Positions 1 through 9,885 of a DNA stretch of 64,000 nucleotides are shown piece by piece. Position 1 is the stretch's first letter; each line of letters starts with the position of its first letter. The notes beneath the pieces are model-generated. The model was not told the origin of the DNA. It saw only the letters and a program-made list of their open reading frames with translations, and made no database searches. Position numbers and translations under genes: made by a program. This DNA is from Daphnia carinata (Eukaryota > Arthropoda > Branchiopoda > Diplostraca > Daphniidae), in the NCBI RefSeq assembly GCF_022539665.2, contig NC_081337.1:7850679-7914678 (forward strand). The letters are read 5' to 3'.

Positions 1-271
1 TATAATGTGTTGCATGGCTCTACTCCATTCTCGCGCAAAAACAGTCTTTTTTATTGAAAATTGTCGAGGGGGCGGTTTGGTTACAGAGGCACGATTGCAT
101 ACCTTACCGACGATCAATCACCGTTTCCAAGTTTTTAAGGGCTTTAGTCCTGTTTAGTTTACCGAAAATGTATGTGCATTTTTTCACCTAATAAATTGAA
201 TTTGCCCCTGAGGACAACAATTTCTGTGACGTATATATTCTAGGCTATGCAACTAAATTACTTTACGTGAA

Positions 272-1615
272 ATGTCGCAGGACCAATCTCAAAATGCAAC
301 GCCAATGGCTCTCACCTCTCAAGAAAATGCTCCATCAATGTTAACATTTGCCTATTACCAGCGATACTTTGACGTGGACACTCCACAGGTTAAAGAACGG
401 TTGATGTGGTCTTTCATACCCCGACCGTCGCGTGACACACTTACGCATTACATCCGACCCGCACCCGACCTTTACGGTATGGTTTCAAGTAGCATAATTT
501 TTGTTCATCTTTCCGTACCATGATATCATCTTCGTATATTTCTAGGCCCTCTGTGGATTTGTGTTACTCTGGTGTTTTGCGTAGCTATTATGGGAAATAT
601 TGCCGATTATTTACATTCAGGAGGAGAAGGCCAACACTGGAGGTACGATTTCCGAAAAGGTAAGAATGGCAAAGCTCGCTATGTCTAACTAGGTCGTAAG
701 AAGGCAGATTAGATAGTAAGTGCTAAGACTAATCCCGAAGTTGCGGGCATAGTATAGCTCGATTATCTTATAAATTTCAGTTTTTGACGCAATGTTTTTC
801 CTTAATCAGTTTCTATTTCTGCATCCACAATCTTCAGCTACGCTCTGCTCTTACCGTTAGTCTTGTGGCTTCTCCTCTGGTGGCGCAGGAAAGAAGGCGA
901 CCAACCCTCGCTCGGTTTTATTGAGATTGTATCTCTTTATGGCTATTCTTTAGCCATTTACATTCCAATATCCGTGAGTTACATTAAATTACTTTAGGTA
1001 TGTCTAACCTTCACTGAAAGACATTTCTTTGCCTTTGTTTAGGTGTTGTTGACTATTCCGTTCCCAATCCTTCAGTGGACGTTGGTGATCCTTGGAGCAG
1101 CACTGTCCGGTTCAGTATTGGTTTTGTCTCTGTGGCAACCACTAAGTGTTACAAGAAGAGGAATGGCCGTGATTATTCTTTCTGCGATCTTGGCATTCCA
1201 TTTTCTGTTAGCTGCAGGACTGCAGCTCTACTTTTTTCGCTACACAGACAACGTGGTGATTGTTTCCGGCAATAACGATGGAATATCTCATGGTCATTTA
1301 AGGGCCGTTGACAGTTTGGCATTTGACAAGGTCACGGAATTGCAACCACTGAATTTCCTTCGCGGGATCGAAAAGAATTCATCGTCCGAAAGTACTAATG
1401 CAGAAACGACTGATCCAAGAAGCACTAGAACACTTTTTCATCTATCAGCCGTCCCTCTGGTAACAGGGATTGACGGTGAAGAACAAACTCTGATACCAGA
1501 ACGTGTGGCAGTAACTGCTAGTTATTCCGTGACCAAGGACGCAACAGGGCACAGTGAAATACCCAACATTAGTACTAAGTCGTCCGATAGAGACGGTAGC
1601 ACAACCGGCGTTTAA
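272..1615 (+). CDS. YIPF1: YIPF1/YIPF2-type Yip1-domain Golgi membrane protein, 4 exons
   Basis: Exons 272-476, 546-659, 810-973 and 1043-1615 join in frame to 351 codons plus TAA. All introns are GT/AG and short (69-150 bp). Family hallmarks are visible: FAYYQRYFDVDT near residue 28, then DLYGPLWICVTLVF, an FRKVSISAS stretch, and YGYSLAIYIPIS. Five hydrophobic segments lie at roughly residues 71-88, 111-128, 147-166, 170-192 and 203-226. Yip1-family proteins act with Rab GTPases in Golgi and ER-Golgi membranes; the role here is inferred from family. Two oddities: the N-terminus before the conserved block is short (about 27 residues, so an upstream exon may be missed), and a Ser/Thr-rich tail of about 120 residues follows the last membrane segment. 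The gene ends 145 bp from a convergent AIMP2 remnant. Exon 4 is partly duplicated at 8750-9202. YIPF2 cannot be excluded as the better name. Confidence 0.88.
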
Positions 1616-1759
1616 CTAATTGAATTATTACTGTTACAAAATTCGTGAAATTTGTTCATTTAATTAAAATTTCATTCATGATGAACCAACACATTTGCAA
1701 CGTAATTGTATTGTCACATAGACGACGGCACTGAAACCATTGATAGGACTGCGTCAAAA

Positions 1760-2498
1760 CTAGTTGCATCGCGACAGCCATTCTTTCGCCCGATCACTGC
1801 TTAGTTTGTGAACCAAAAGGGGGGATAGGAAAATATCTGCGAGGGAATTAATTTCCAGGAGGACGCCAGGTAACCATCTACGTCCATCGCAACTATTCAA
1901 TCGGTTATTAATACGCTTTATCAACACGAAGATAGTGGAATCACCAGATTGAATACAACTTTCTCTCATATCTAACCAATCATCAATCTCTGCAGTAATG
2001 TTTAAATAAAAGTTTTCATAGAACACACAATTGGTCCCCGATTAGAGAAGACGGGCCAAAAGACGAGCTACCGCCACTCCGCGAATATCTCCGTAACACC
2101 GATTGACTACTTTTGCGGTTGGACGAGGTCCTACGGGCTTCCATATCCAGGTAATATTGAACAAACTGTCCATTCGGCCAACGTTTGATATAGTCGATTT
2201 CGTCCATTGCATCAAATCGGAAGAGCAAGCTGTTTTTAGTGTTGAATGCTAGTGAATAGTCACTGAAACTGGAACATTTCTGCTAGCTATCAGAATTCGG
2301 ATTAAGGTTTGAACTGACAGTGGGGGATAGTTTGGATCAGCTTCGATGACGAGAGTCAACTTTTCTGGACTCCCTTTGCACTGTTTTCTTAACTTGCTCA
2401 TTTCATTTTCAATCTTACGAAGTCAGGTCATAATTGAATCCATAAGAATTTCCATTTCTTGTAAATAGTCCGATTCTTTGATGTCAGGACCGCTGTGT
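1760..2498 (-). pseudogene. AIMP2: AIMP2 terminal exon, broken copy A
   Basis: The minus-strand sequence matches the C-terminal part of AIMP2, the scaffold protein of the multi-tRNA-synthetase complex. It corresponds to a coiled-coil segment followed by a GST-like domain, and is closely similar to the open copy at 36005-36749. A splice-acceptor-like CTTTCAG precedes it at about 2499. It cannot encode the protein: a TGA interrupts the coiled coil just after IMT, a TAG falls in the VTIH segment, and the remaining reading is split across frames (2016-2228 and 1760-2026). The upstream AIMP2 exons are absent; the homology stops about 20 bp into the intron and runs into a poly-A/T-rich stretch carrying the TIR motif GGCAATCCGTTTTAC. 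It lies tail-to-tail with YIPF1, which suggests the ancestral neighbour order was YIPF1 then AIMP2 convergent. Confidence 0.85.
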
Positions 2499-2755
2499 CT
2501 GAAAGACCAAAAAATCTGGAAATTGAGGAAAAATTGAGGAAAAATCGTATGGCAATATGGCAATCCGTTTTACATGAAAAAAAAAAAAAAAAATGGCGGA
2601 AAAAAAAAAAAAATTCGCACTTTTTTCTCTTTTTTCTACCCATAGCCATCTATCAGTCGGTTTCGTTATTACAGGCATGTAAGCAATTTGAGTTAATTGT
2701 ATCCCATTAGCAGTTAATTGAGTAGCGTGGCAACGCGTGGAGGAACAATTGAAAA

Positions 2756-4150
2756 ATGGATAAGATAATAAAACAAAAAAATGGTAAGTATAAACATTAT
2801 TATATTGGTTTTCAATTATTAATTATTGTTTATTAGATCAAATTATGAAGCTGCAGGCCCAGTTATTGGAACAACACAAAATATTAGATAACAAAGCTAA
2901 GGATCGTAGGCCGAACACGTAATGATTCTATTTATTTGCTTTTATTCATTCGTGTTTTGTAGCTCAAATTTTGAGTCTTCAAGCTCAGCTAGGGGAAAAG
3001 AACAAATTGGAACGGAACAGTTTCCAAACAGTGAAGGAGGTTTTTCAAAACTCATCTCTAACTGAACGTGAGGATGAGTTGGCATTAGGCGAACACAGCC
3101 AGGTACCTAAAGTTTTCAAATAAGAATTCAAAATAAGTATAGAATTTTAAAAAACAGTTATTTATTGCTTAGTTATTCAGTCCACCACATGACAGTGTGT
3201 TAAATTTAAATTCTGTTAGTGCTGCCCTAAAAGAATCGTTAGTAATAAGCTCATGCAGTGAAGGAACTGAATAACTATGGGAACATATTTGGGCCGAAAA
3301 TGGGTGTGGTTCAGAAACCCAGAAATGGCACAAGTTCAACATGAAACATGGATTAGGTACTTTTCGGTTTTTTGTCTATCGAAAAAGTATTTTTAATGCT
3401 ATTATTTTGCATTCACAGATTTTAACAGGGGATCAAATCACAACTGGAAGTGTTACAGGATGGAAGAGTGAGCCTACAGATGAAAAAACACTGAGAGTGC
3501 ATTACCGTAAGGTGTGAGGTAAATTAATAGAGTAATGCAAATTGTCTAATGAGAAGTACCATCTTGTGTTAATGAATCCAGTACAACAGCAATCCTTTAT
3601 AGTTCTGTCACAGCTAGAAGCCTCAAATAATTCTGCTTCTCTGTCTAAAGAACAACTTGTCCTTTACGTTCAGAGTGTTGGGGAAACTGGGTACTTAAAT
3701 GGCCCTAAAGATGTTTTAATTTTGCTGCTATTGCAGAGATGAACATCATACATGGACTCTTTAGGTATGAAAAGATTTTTCTTCAAATAATTTTGAATTT
3801 ATGACGAAGAATTTCTCCTCCTTTTTGCCAACCAGGTCTTATCTACCAAAAAAAATTTTATCCAATAGGAAAGGATTTTCATGTACTGGGAACACAACTA
3901 TCAACAATGCAACATTCTACAGGTGCTAGTTTATCATTCAAGAGCCTTATACAATGAAGTTAATCTGCAATTTGTATGTCCTTTCCCAAGCTTCCACCAG
4001 AAGTTGAATCTATGAGTCATGTAAGTTCCATGATCAACAATTGATGTGTTTAACGGTGTTGTTTTTCTTTTCTCAATATAGGTTAATAGTAACATTGGAT
4101 CTGAAAAGATTCTTGGTTGGGGCAAGACACTGAATAAATTAATAGATTGA
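2756..4150 (+). pseudogene. Multi-exon coiled-coil gene fragment, copy A (unidentified)
   Basis: A chain of exon-like blocks with GT/AG borders can be read: MDKIIKQK; then an I-M-K-L-Q-A-Q-L-L-E-Q heptad-like block at about 2840-2905; then ILSLQAQLGEKNKLERN and following residues (about 2963-3102); then a block starting LFSPPHDSVLNLNS and ending near the motif WAENGCG; then QLEVLQDGRVSLQ at about 3445; and a last block VNSNIGSEKILGWGKTLNK ending at 4150. Stops occur within and between the blocks (for example TAA after SCSEGTE), so this copy is not functional as it stands. The leucine-rich start suggests a coiled coil. I do not recognise the family. It may be a captured host gene or a transposon-encoded accessory gene. 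The other arm has a parallel copy. Confidence 0.45.
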
Positions 4151-4612
4151 TTGGATGGATGACATGACATTGCTATACTTAATTCGGATTCCCCAGACGG
4201 TATTTGATATTAAAAAAATTGAAGTGCATATCTGGGCTCCCTTCTTTTCTGAAGCCCCGTTTCCCCTTGACTCATGATAAGCCCGTAGGGGGTCATGCCC
4301 CTACTGTACGGTATATATAAAAACAACATATACCGAGGTTTGGAGGGCTCTGGCCGGAAAGGGGACGTGGGGTGCCGTTTCGTCCGATGATGTGTTCACG
4401 GAGGGTGACGTGGCTGCCCACAAATCCGAACTAAAGGTTAATCGCTCCTGTAAAAATGTTCCAAATCTTCAGCTCTTCTTCCGGCTTCTCTTAGCCAATC
4501 ACCGGGTAATCTCCCCGGTGGGTCAACAAGGCAGTGTCTCCCCCTGCCTGGGTTGACGGCAACTTTTGAAAGGGCTATTGTGCCTTTTTAAAGTTGCAAA
4601 AATAATTGTAAT

Positions 4613-4875
4613 GTGCAGAGAATTGTCAATAAAATTTTTTTTATAAAATATTTTTTGCAAAATTCGTTTCTTTCATTGTCTGTGTTAGCTTTGTTCACAC
4701 ATTGCATTTATCAATTTTTTTTTTTTGGCTTTGCTATATTTGTTTTTGTCACATTTGATGGTAAGGTGACGGGAATTGGTTTATCGTTTATCTGTAAACA
4801 TTCTATTATTATCCAGGGATCGAACCCTGGATGTTTGGCATACGTCGCCGATGCTCTACCAATGAGCAACGAATT
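4613..4875 (-). repeat. tRNA-derived SINE-like module 1
   Basis: Read on the minus strand, it starts with a tRNA-like head (about 4808-4873). The head has a D-arm GCTCATTGGTAGAGC, an anticodon-arm-like segment, and a perfect B-box-type T-arm CAGGGTTCGATCCCTGG. A body follows containing CGATAAACCAAT, TACCATCAAA and an A-rich stretch, ending at GACAATTCTCTGCAC (4613). The same head-plus-body order recurs at 5163-5512 and 5595-5790. The acceptor stem is degenerate, so this is not a functional tRNA gene. Confidence 0.55.
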
Positions 4876-4998
4876 ATATGATTTTAAGTTGGCTCTTTTT
4901 TCTAGTCACTTGTGGACTTGCATTTTCACTTAGAATAAAACTGAAATGCAATTCTGCAATATACTCTTCTACATTATTCTACTTCATTTTTACACATC

Positions 4999-5062
4999 TA
5001 TTGAGGTTTGAACCCAGGGTAATAGGTATTGCAGATAAAAGCTCTACCACAGAGCTAAGAAC
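4999..5062 (-). pseudogene. tRNA-like sequence, Cys(GCA)-like, degenerate
   Basis: On the minus strand TTAGCTCTGTGGTAGAGC forms a D-arm, CTGCAAT sits in the anticodon-loop position (anticodon GCA), and CCTGGGTTCAAACCT resembles the T-arm. The anticodon stem pairs poorly and the acceptor stem does not close, so it is read as a relic. Confidence 0.4.
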
Positions 5063-5162
5063 CTTATGGAAGCAATAGAAAGATAAACATATAGTTGTGA
5101 AAGACTGCATAAATATCCTAGACGATAACATATGATATGCGATAATAAAATATTTAGATATA

Positions 5163-5512
5163 TCTCGTGGCTCAATGTTAGAGCATCGGCGTTGCACGCT
5201 GAATGTCTGGGGATCGGTTCCCATACGAGAAAACAAAATACAAAATTACTTCATAAAATATCCAGATTGTTCCTTGAATCTAAGTTGAAGAATTCAAAGA
5301 GTGTAATAAATAATACTTACAGATAAACGATAAACCAATGGAAACAATGCTTACCATCAAAGGTACAAAAACAATAAAGTGAATAAAGCAAGCTAAATAT
5401 AAAAAGTGTAACGTGTGAACACAGCGAATACAGACAATGAAAGAAACGAATTTTGCAAAAAAATATTTTAAAAAAAATTGACAATTTTATTGACAATTCT
5501 CTGCACACTAAT
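5163..5512 (+). repeat. tRNA-derived SINE-like module 2, Ala(TGC)-like head
   Basis: The head (5163-5230) begins TCTCGTGGCTC and ends CCCATACGAGA, so the ends pair (TCTCGT with ACGAGA). The D-arm is GCTC/GAGC. The anticodon stem TCGGC/GCTGA encloses GTTGCAC, giving anticodon TGC. The T-arm is imperfect and bases 8-9 are compressed, so it is not a canonical tRNA. The body then carries GATAAACGATAAACCAATGG, TTACCATCAAAGG and AAGAAACGAATTTTGCAAAA, and ends in GACAATTCTCTGCAC. The layout, a tRNA-like head with internal A/B-type boxes plus an unrelated body, is that of a tRNA-derived SINE. Confidence 0.5.
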
Positions 5513-5594
5513 AATTATTTTAATGTAGAAGAGTATATTGCAAATTGCATTTAAAAAATGGCCACAATACTAGAAAAAAAAAAGCCAACTTAAA

Positions 5595-5790
5595 AACATA
5601 TGATTCGTGGCTCATTGGTAGAGCATCGTCAACCCATCCAGGCGATCCCTGGGGATAAACGATAAACCAATGACCTTACCAACAAATGTGACAATAACAA
5701 ATAAATCAAAGCCAAAAAAAAAAAAATGATAAATGCAATGTGTGAACCACACAATGAAAAAAACGAATTTTGGGACAATTCTCTGATTAC
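5595..5790 (+). repeat. tRNA-derived SINE-like module 3, truncated head
   Basis: TTCGTGGCTCATTGGTAGAGCATCG is followed by a shortened anticodon region, a T-arm remnant GATCCCTGGGG, and then the same body motifs as module 2 (GATAAACGATAAACCAATG, TTACCAACAAATG, AAACGAATTTTGGGACAATTCTCTG). It is the mirror partner of module 1 across the palindrome centre. Confidence 0.45.
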
Positions 5791-6202
5791 AATTATTTTT
5801 GCAACTTTAAAAAGGCACAATAGCCGGTGATTGGTTGACCCACCGGGGAGATAAGATTGGCTAAGCCGGAAGAAGAGCTGAAGATTTGGAACATTTTTAC
5901 AGGAGCGATTAACCTTTAGTTCGGATTTGTGGGTAACCACGTCGCCCTCCGTGAACACATCATCGGACTAAGCGGAACCCCACGTCCCCTTTCCGGCCAG
6001 AGCCCTCCAAACCTCGGTATATGTTGTTTTTATATATACCGTACAGTAGGGGCATGACCCCCTACGGGCTTATTACGAGTCAAGGGGAAACGGGGCTACG
6101 GAAAGGAAGGGAGCCCAGATATGCACTTCAATTTTTTAAATATAAAATACCGTCTCGGGAATCCGAATGAAGTATAGAAATGTCATGCCATCCATTCAAT
6201 CA

Positions 6203-7593
6203 TTACAGTTTATTCAGTGTCTTGCCCCAACCAAGAATCTTTTCAGATCCAATGTTACTATTAACCTATGCCGAGAAAAGAAAAACAACACCATTAAGCA
6301 TCTCAATTGTTGCTCATGTGACTTACATGACTTATAGATTCAACTTCTGGCAGAAGCTTGGGAAAGGCCATACAAATTGCAGATGAAAATCATTGTATAA
6401 GGCTCTTGAATGATAAAATAACACCCCTAGAATGTTGCATTGTTGATAGTTGTGTTCCCAGGATGCTGAAAATCCTTTCCTATTGGATAAATTTTTTTTT
6501 ATAGATTAGACATGGTTAGCAAAAAGCAGGAGAAATGCTTTGTCATAAATTCAAAAAATTTTCAAGAAAATTCCTTTCATACCTAAAGAGACAATGTATG
6601 ATGTTCATCGCTGCAATGCCAGTGAAGTGAAACATCTTTAGGGCCATTTAAGTACCCAGCTTCACCAACACTCTGAGTGTAAAGGACAAGTTGCTCTTTA
6701 GCAAGGGAAGCAGAATTATTTGAGGCTTCTAGCTGTGACAGAACTATAAAGGATTGCTGTTATACAGGATTCATTCACACAAGATGGTACTTCTCATTAG
6801 ACAATTTGCATACTCTATTACTTTGCCTCATACTTCAATGGTAATCCACTTTCAGTGTTTTTCAACTGTAGGCTCACTCTTCCATCCTGTAACACTTCTA
6901 GAATTGACTTGATCCCCCACTAAAATTCTATGAATGCAAAATAATAGCATTAAAAATACTTTTTCGATAGACAAAAAACCGAAGAGTACCTAATTCATGT
7001 TTCATGTTGAACTCATGCTATTTCTGGGTTTCCGTACCACACCCATTTTCAGCCCAAATACGGTCCCACAATTGTTCACTTCCTTCGCTGCATGGACTTA
7101 TTACTAACGATTCTTTTAGTGCAGCACTAACAGAATTTACATTTAACACATTGTCAGGTGGTAGACTGAATAACTAAACACTAAATAATTGTTTGTTAAA
7201 ATTCTATACTTATTTTGAATTCTTATTTGAAAAGTTTAGGTACCTGACTGTGTTCGCCTAATGCCAATTCATCCTCATGTTCAGTTAGGGATGAGTTTGG
7301 AAAAACCTCCTTCACTGTTTGAAAACTGTTCCGTTCCAATTTGTTCTTTTCCCCTAGCTGAGCTTGTAGACTCAAAATTTGAGCTACAAAACACAAATGA
7401 ATAAAAGCAAATAAATAGAATCATTACGTATTAGGCCTTACCATCCTTAGCTTTGCTGTTATCTAATATTTGTGTTGTTCCAATAATTGGGCCTGCAGCT
7501 TCATAATTTGATCTAATAAACAATAATTAATAATTGAAAACCAATATAATAATGTTTATACTTACCATCCTTTTGTTGTATTATCTTATCCAT
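6203..7593 (-). pseudogene. Multi-exon coiled-coil gene fragment, copy B (unidentified)
   Basis: Reverse-strand counterpart of 2756-4150. It is better preserved in places: MDKIIQQKD, LFSLPPDNVLNVNS, SEQLWDRIWAENGCG, ILEVLQDGRVSLQL, ESGLPLKYEAK, then VNSNIGSEKILGWGKTLNKL before TAA at 6203. The splice sites match those of copy A. Stops and frameshifts still interrupt it (for example TAG after ETQK). Comparing the copies shows which frame was ancestral in each block, because silent differences fall in these frames. Confidence 0.45.
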
Positions 7594-7866
7594 TTTTCAA
7601 TTGTTCCTCCAGCCACGCGTTATGCTCTCCATCCACGCTACTGAACTAACTGCGAATGGCATCCAATGGACTGAAATTGCCTACGCCAGTAATAACGAGT
7701 CTGAGCGGTAGATGGCTACGTGTCGGAAAAAAAAAGAAAAAAGTGTGATTTTTTTTTTTTTGCGAAATTTTTTTTTTTTTCTTGTGTAAAACGGATTGCC
7801 ATATGCCATATGCCATACGATTTTTCCTCAATTTTTCCTCAATTTCCAGATTTTTTGGTCTTTCAG

Positions 7867-8605
7867 ACACAGCGGTCCTGACATCAAAGAATCGGACTAT
7901 TTACAAGAAATGGAAATTCTTATGGATTCAATTATGACCTGACTTCGTAAGATTGAAAATGAAATGAGCAAGTTAAGAAAACAGTGCAAAGGGAGTCCAG
8001 AAAAGTTGACTCTCGTCATCGAAGCTGATCCAAACTATCCCCCACTGTCAGTTCAAACCTTAATCCGAATTCTGATAGCTAGCAGAAATGTTCCAGTTTC
8101 AGTGACTATTCACTAGCATTCAACACTAAAAACAGCTTGCTCTTCCGATTTGATGCAATGGACGAAATCGACTATATCAAACGTTGGCCGAATGGACAGT
8201 TTGTTCAATATTACCTGGATATGGAAGCCCGTAGGACCTCGTCCAACCGCAAAAGTAGTCAATCGGTGTTACGGAGATATTCGCGGAGTGGCGGTAGCTC
8301 GTCTTTTGGCCCGTCTTCTCTAATCGGGGACCAATTGTGTGTTCTATGAAAACTTTTATTTAAACATTACTGCAGAGATTGATGATTGGTTAGATATGAG
8401 AGAAAGTTGTATTCAATCTGGTGATTCCACTATCTTCGTGTTGATAAAGCGTATTAATAACCGATTGAATAGTTGCGATGGACGTAGATGGTTACCTAGC
8501 GTCCTCCTGGAAATTAATTCCCTCGCAGATATTTTCCTATCCGCCCTTTTGGTTCACAAACTAAGCAGTGATCGGGCGAAAGAATGGCTGTCGCGATGCA
8601 ACTAG
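7867..8605 (+). pseudogene. AIMP2: AIMP2 terminal exon, broken copy B
   Basis: Mirror copy of 1760-2498, opening after a CTTTCAG acceptor at 7860-7866. It carries the same disabling changes as copy A: TGA after IMT in the coiled-coil part, TAG after VTIH, and the same frame breaks (8137-8349 and 8339-8605 in different frames). The shared lesions show that inactivation preceded the inverted duplication, or that the arms have been homogenised. A few substitutions distinguish the copies, for example LPSVLL against LPGVLL. Confidence 0.85.
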
Positions 8606-8749
8606 TTTTGACGCAGTCCTATCAATGGTTTCAGTGCCGTCGTCTATGTGACAATACAATTACGTTGCAAATGTGTTGGTTCATCATGAATGAAATTTTA
8701 ATTAAATGAACAAATTTCACGAATTTTGTAACAGTAATAATTCAATTAG

Positions 8750-9202
8750 TTAAACGCCGGTTGTGCTACCGTCTCTATCGGACGACTTAGTACTAATGTT
8801 GGGTATTTCACTGTGCCCTGTTGCGTCCTTGGTCACGGAATAACTAGCAGTTACTGCCACACGTTCTGGTATCAGAGTTTGTTCTTCACCGTCAATCCCT
8901 GTTACCAGAGGGACGGCTGATAGATGAAAAAGTGTTCTAGTGCTTCTTGGATCAGTCGTTTCTGCATTAGTACTTTCGGACGATGAATTCTTTTCGATCC
9001 CGCGAAGGAAATTCAGTGGTTGCAATTCCGTGAGCTTGTCAAATGCCAAACTGTCAACGGCCCTTAAATGACCATGAGATGTTCCATCGTTATTGCCGGA
9101 AACAATCACCACGTTGTCTGTGTAGCGAAAAAAGTAGAGCTGCAGTCCTGCAGCTAACAGAAAATGGAATGCCAAGATCGCAGAAAGAATAATCACGGCC
9201 AT
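8750..9202 (-). pseudogene. YIPF1: YIPF1 exon 4 fragment (3' end only)
   Basis: An open 150-residue frame equals the last 150 residues of YIPF1 (from MAVIILSAILAFHFLLAAG to the end) with only a few differences (GIS to GTS, VTEL to LTEL). It lacks exons 1-3 and the first part of exon 4. Just beyond 9202 the sequence changes to TTCGCGAATCGG with no promoter or splice acceptor that would rescue it. It is a by-product of the palindrome rather than a gene. Confidence 0.85.
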
Positions 9203-9230
9203 TTCGCGAATCGGTAAGTTTAATGCAATC

Positions 9231-9884
9231 TATGGCAATCCGTTTTACCTACCCGATTTACTGCTATCGACCGGTAGATGGCGATAGCAGTGAAACAGAA
9301 AAAAAGACCGATATTTTGCCGCCATGACAGTTTTTGGGGCAGCATCTACCGGCTAATTCTCTCCCTTCATCATTAGCAGACGAATTTCCTGCAAGGAACC
9401 ATTGTGACAGGCGGCTAATTTGAATATGGGAAAGGAAAGTCGGACATTTCGCCAGATAAAAACACACAACGAAAGTTCTGTGACACGAAGGGCGTTGAAA
9501 ACTCGAAGAATCAAAAGGGGTCGATTTTCTGGAATATTTGGCTTAGAAATACTTTCCATTCCAGTTTCCATTGAATGGTCTCCAGGGAACTTGTTAGCTA
9601 ATTATCAAATTTGATCCTGCAAAATACCAGCCTCAGTTTGCAAGTTGTTACAATAGTAGTTACAATTTAATTTTAGTCATGAAACTTTCTTTTGTGTGTT
9701 ATTAACTGGCGTATTGTCTAACTCTCCGTGACCATTTCAAATCAGCCGCCTGTAACAGTGCTTGCTTGCAGGGAATTCGTCTGCTAATGAGAAAGGGAGG
9801 GAATTAGCCGCTAGATGATGTGCCGAAATCTGTCATGGCCCTTTCCCTATCTCCTTATCTCTGGGTAAAACGGATTGCCATAAG
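9231..9884. mobile_element. TIR element (MITE-like), TA-flanked, about 650 bp
   Basis: The left end ATGGCAATCCGTTTTACC and the right end GGTAAAACGGATTGCCAT are inverted repeats, each bordered by TA. Further inside, 9310-9420 and 9735-9850 are a second, longer inverted pair (sharing GAATTTCCTGCAAGGAA-like, GTCTGCTAATGA-like and TTAGCCG motifs). No transposase is encoded. A TA duplication would fit Tc1/mariner-type mobilisation, an inference from the dinucleotide alone. The right end lies directly at the start of inverted repeat 2. Confidence 0.6.
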
Positions 9885-9885
9885 C

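Larger units (their letters stand above)
1163..4985. repeat. Inverted repeat 1, left arm
   Basis: This stretch reappears in reverse complement at about 5515-9202. The match covers the last 450 bp of YIPF1 exon 4, the broken AIMP2 exon, a spliced coiled-coil gene fragment, a GC-rich hairpin block near 4260-4470 and the first tRNA-like module. Identity is high at the outer end (near-identical in the YIPF1 and AIMP2 parts) and falls with small indels toward the centre. Edges were placed by eye. Confidence 0.88.
5515..9202. repeat. Inverted repeat 1, right arm
   Basis: Reverse complement of 1163-4985. Its outer end is inside a copy of YIPF1 exon 4 and is followed within about 30 bp by the terminal motif ATGGCAATCCGTTTTAC of a TIR element at 9231. 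Together the arms form a palindrome of about 8 kb with a roughly 0.5-kb centre. Confidence 0.88.

Noticed and set aside
4808-5230. Functional tRNA genes
   Set aside because: Acceptor stems or anticodon stems do not pair fully, bases 8-9 are missing or T-arms are imperfect; better explained as SINE heads or relics.
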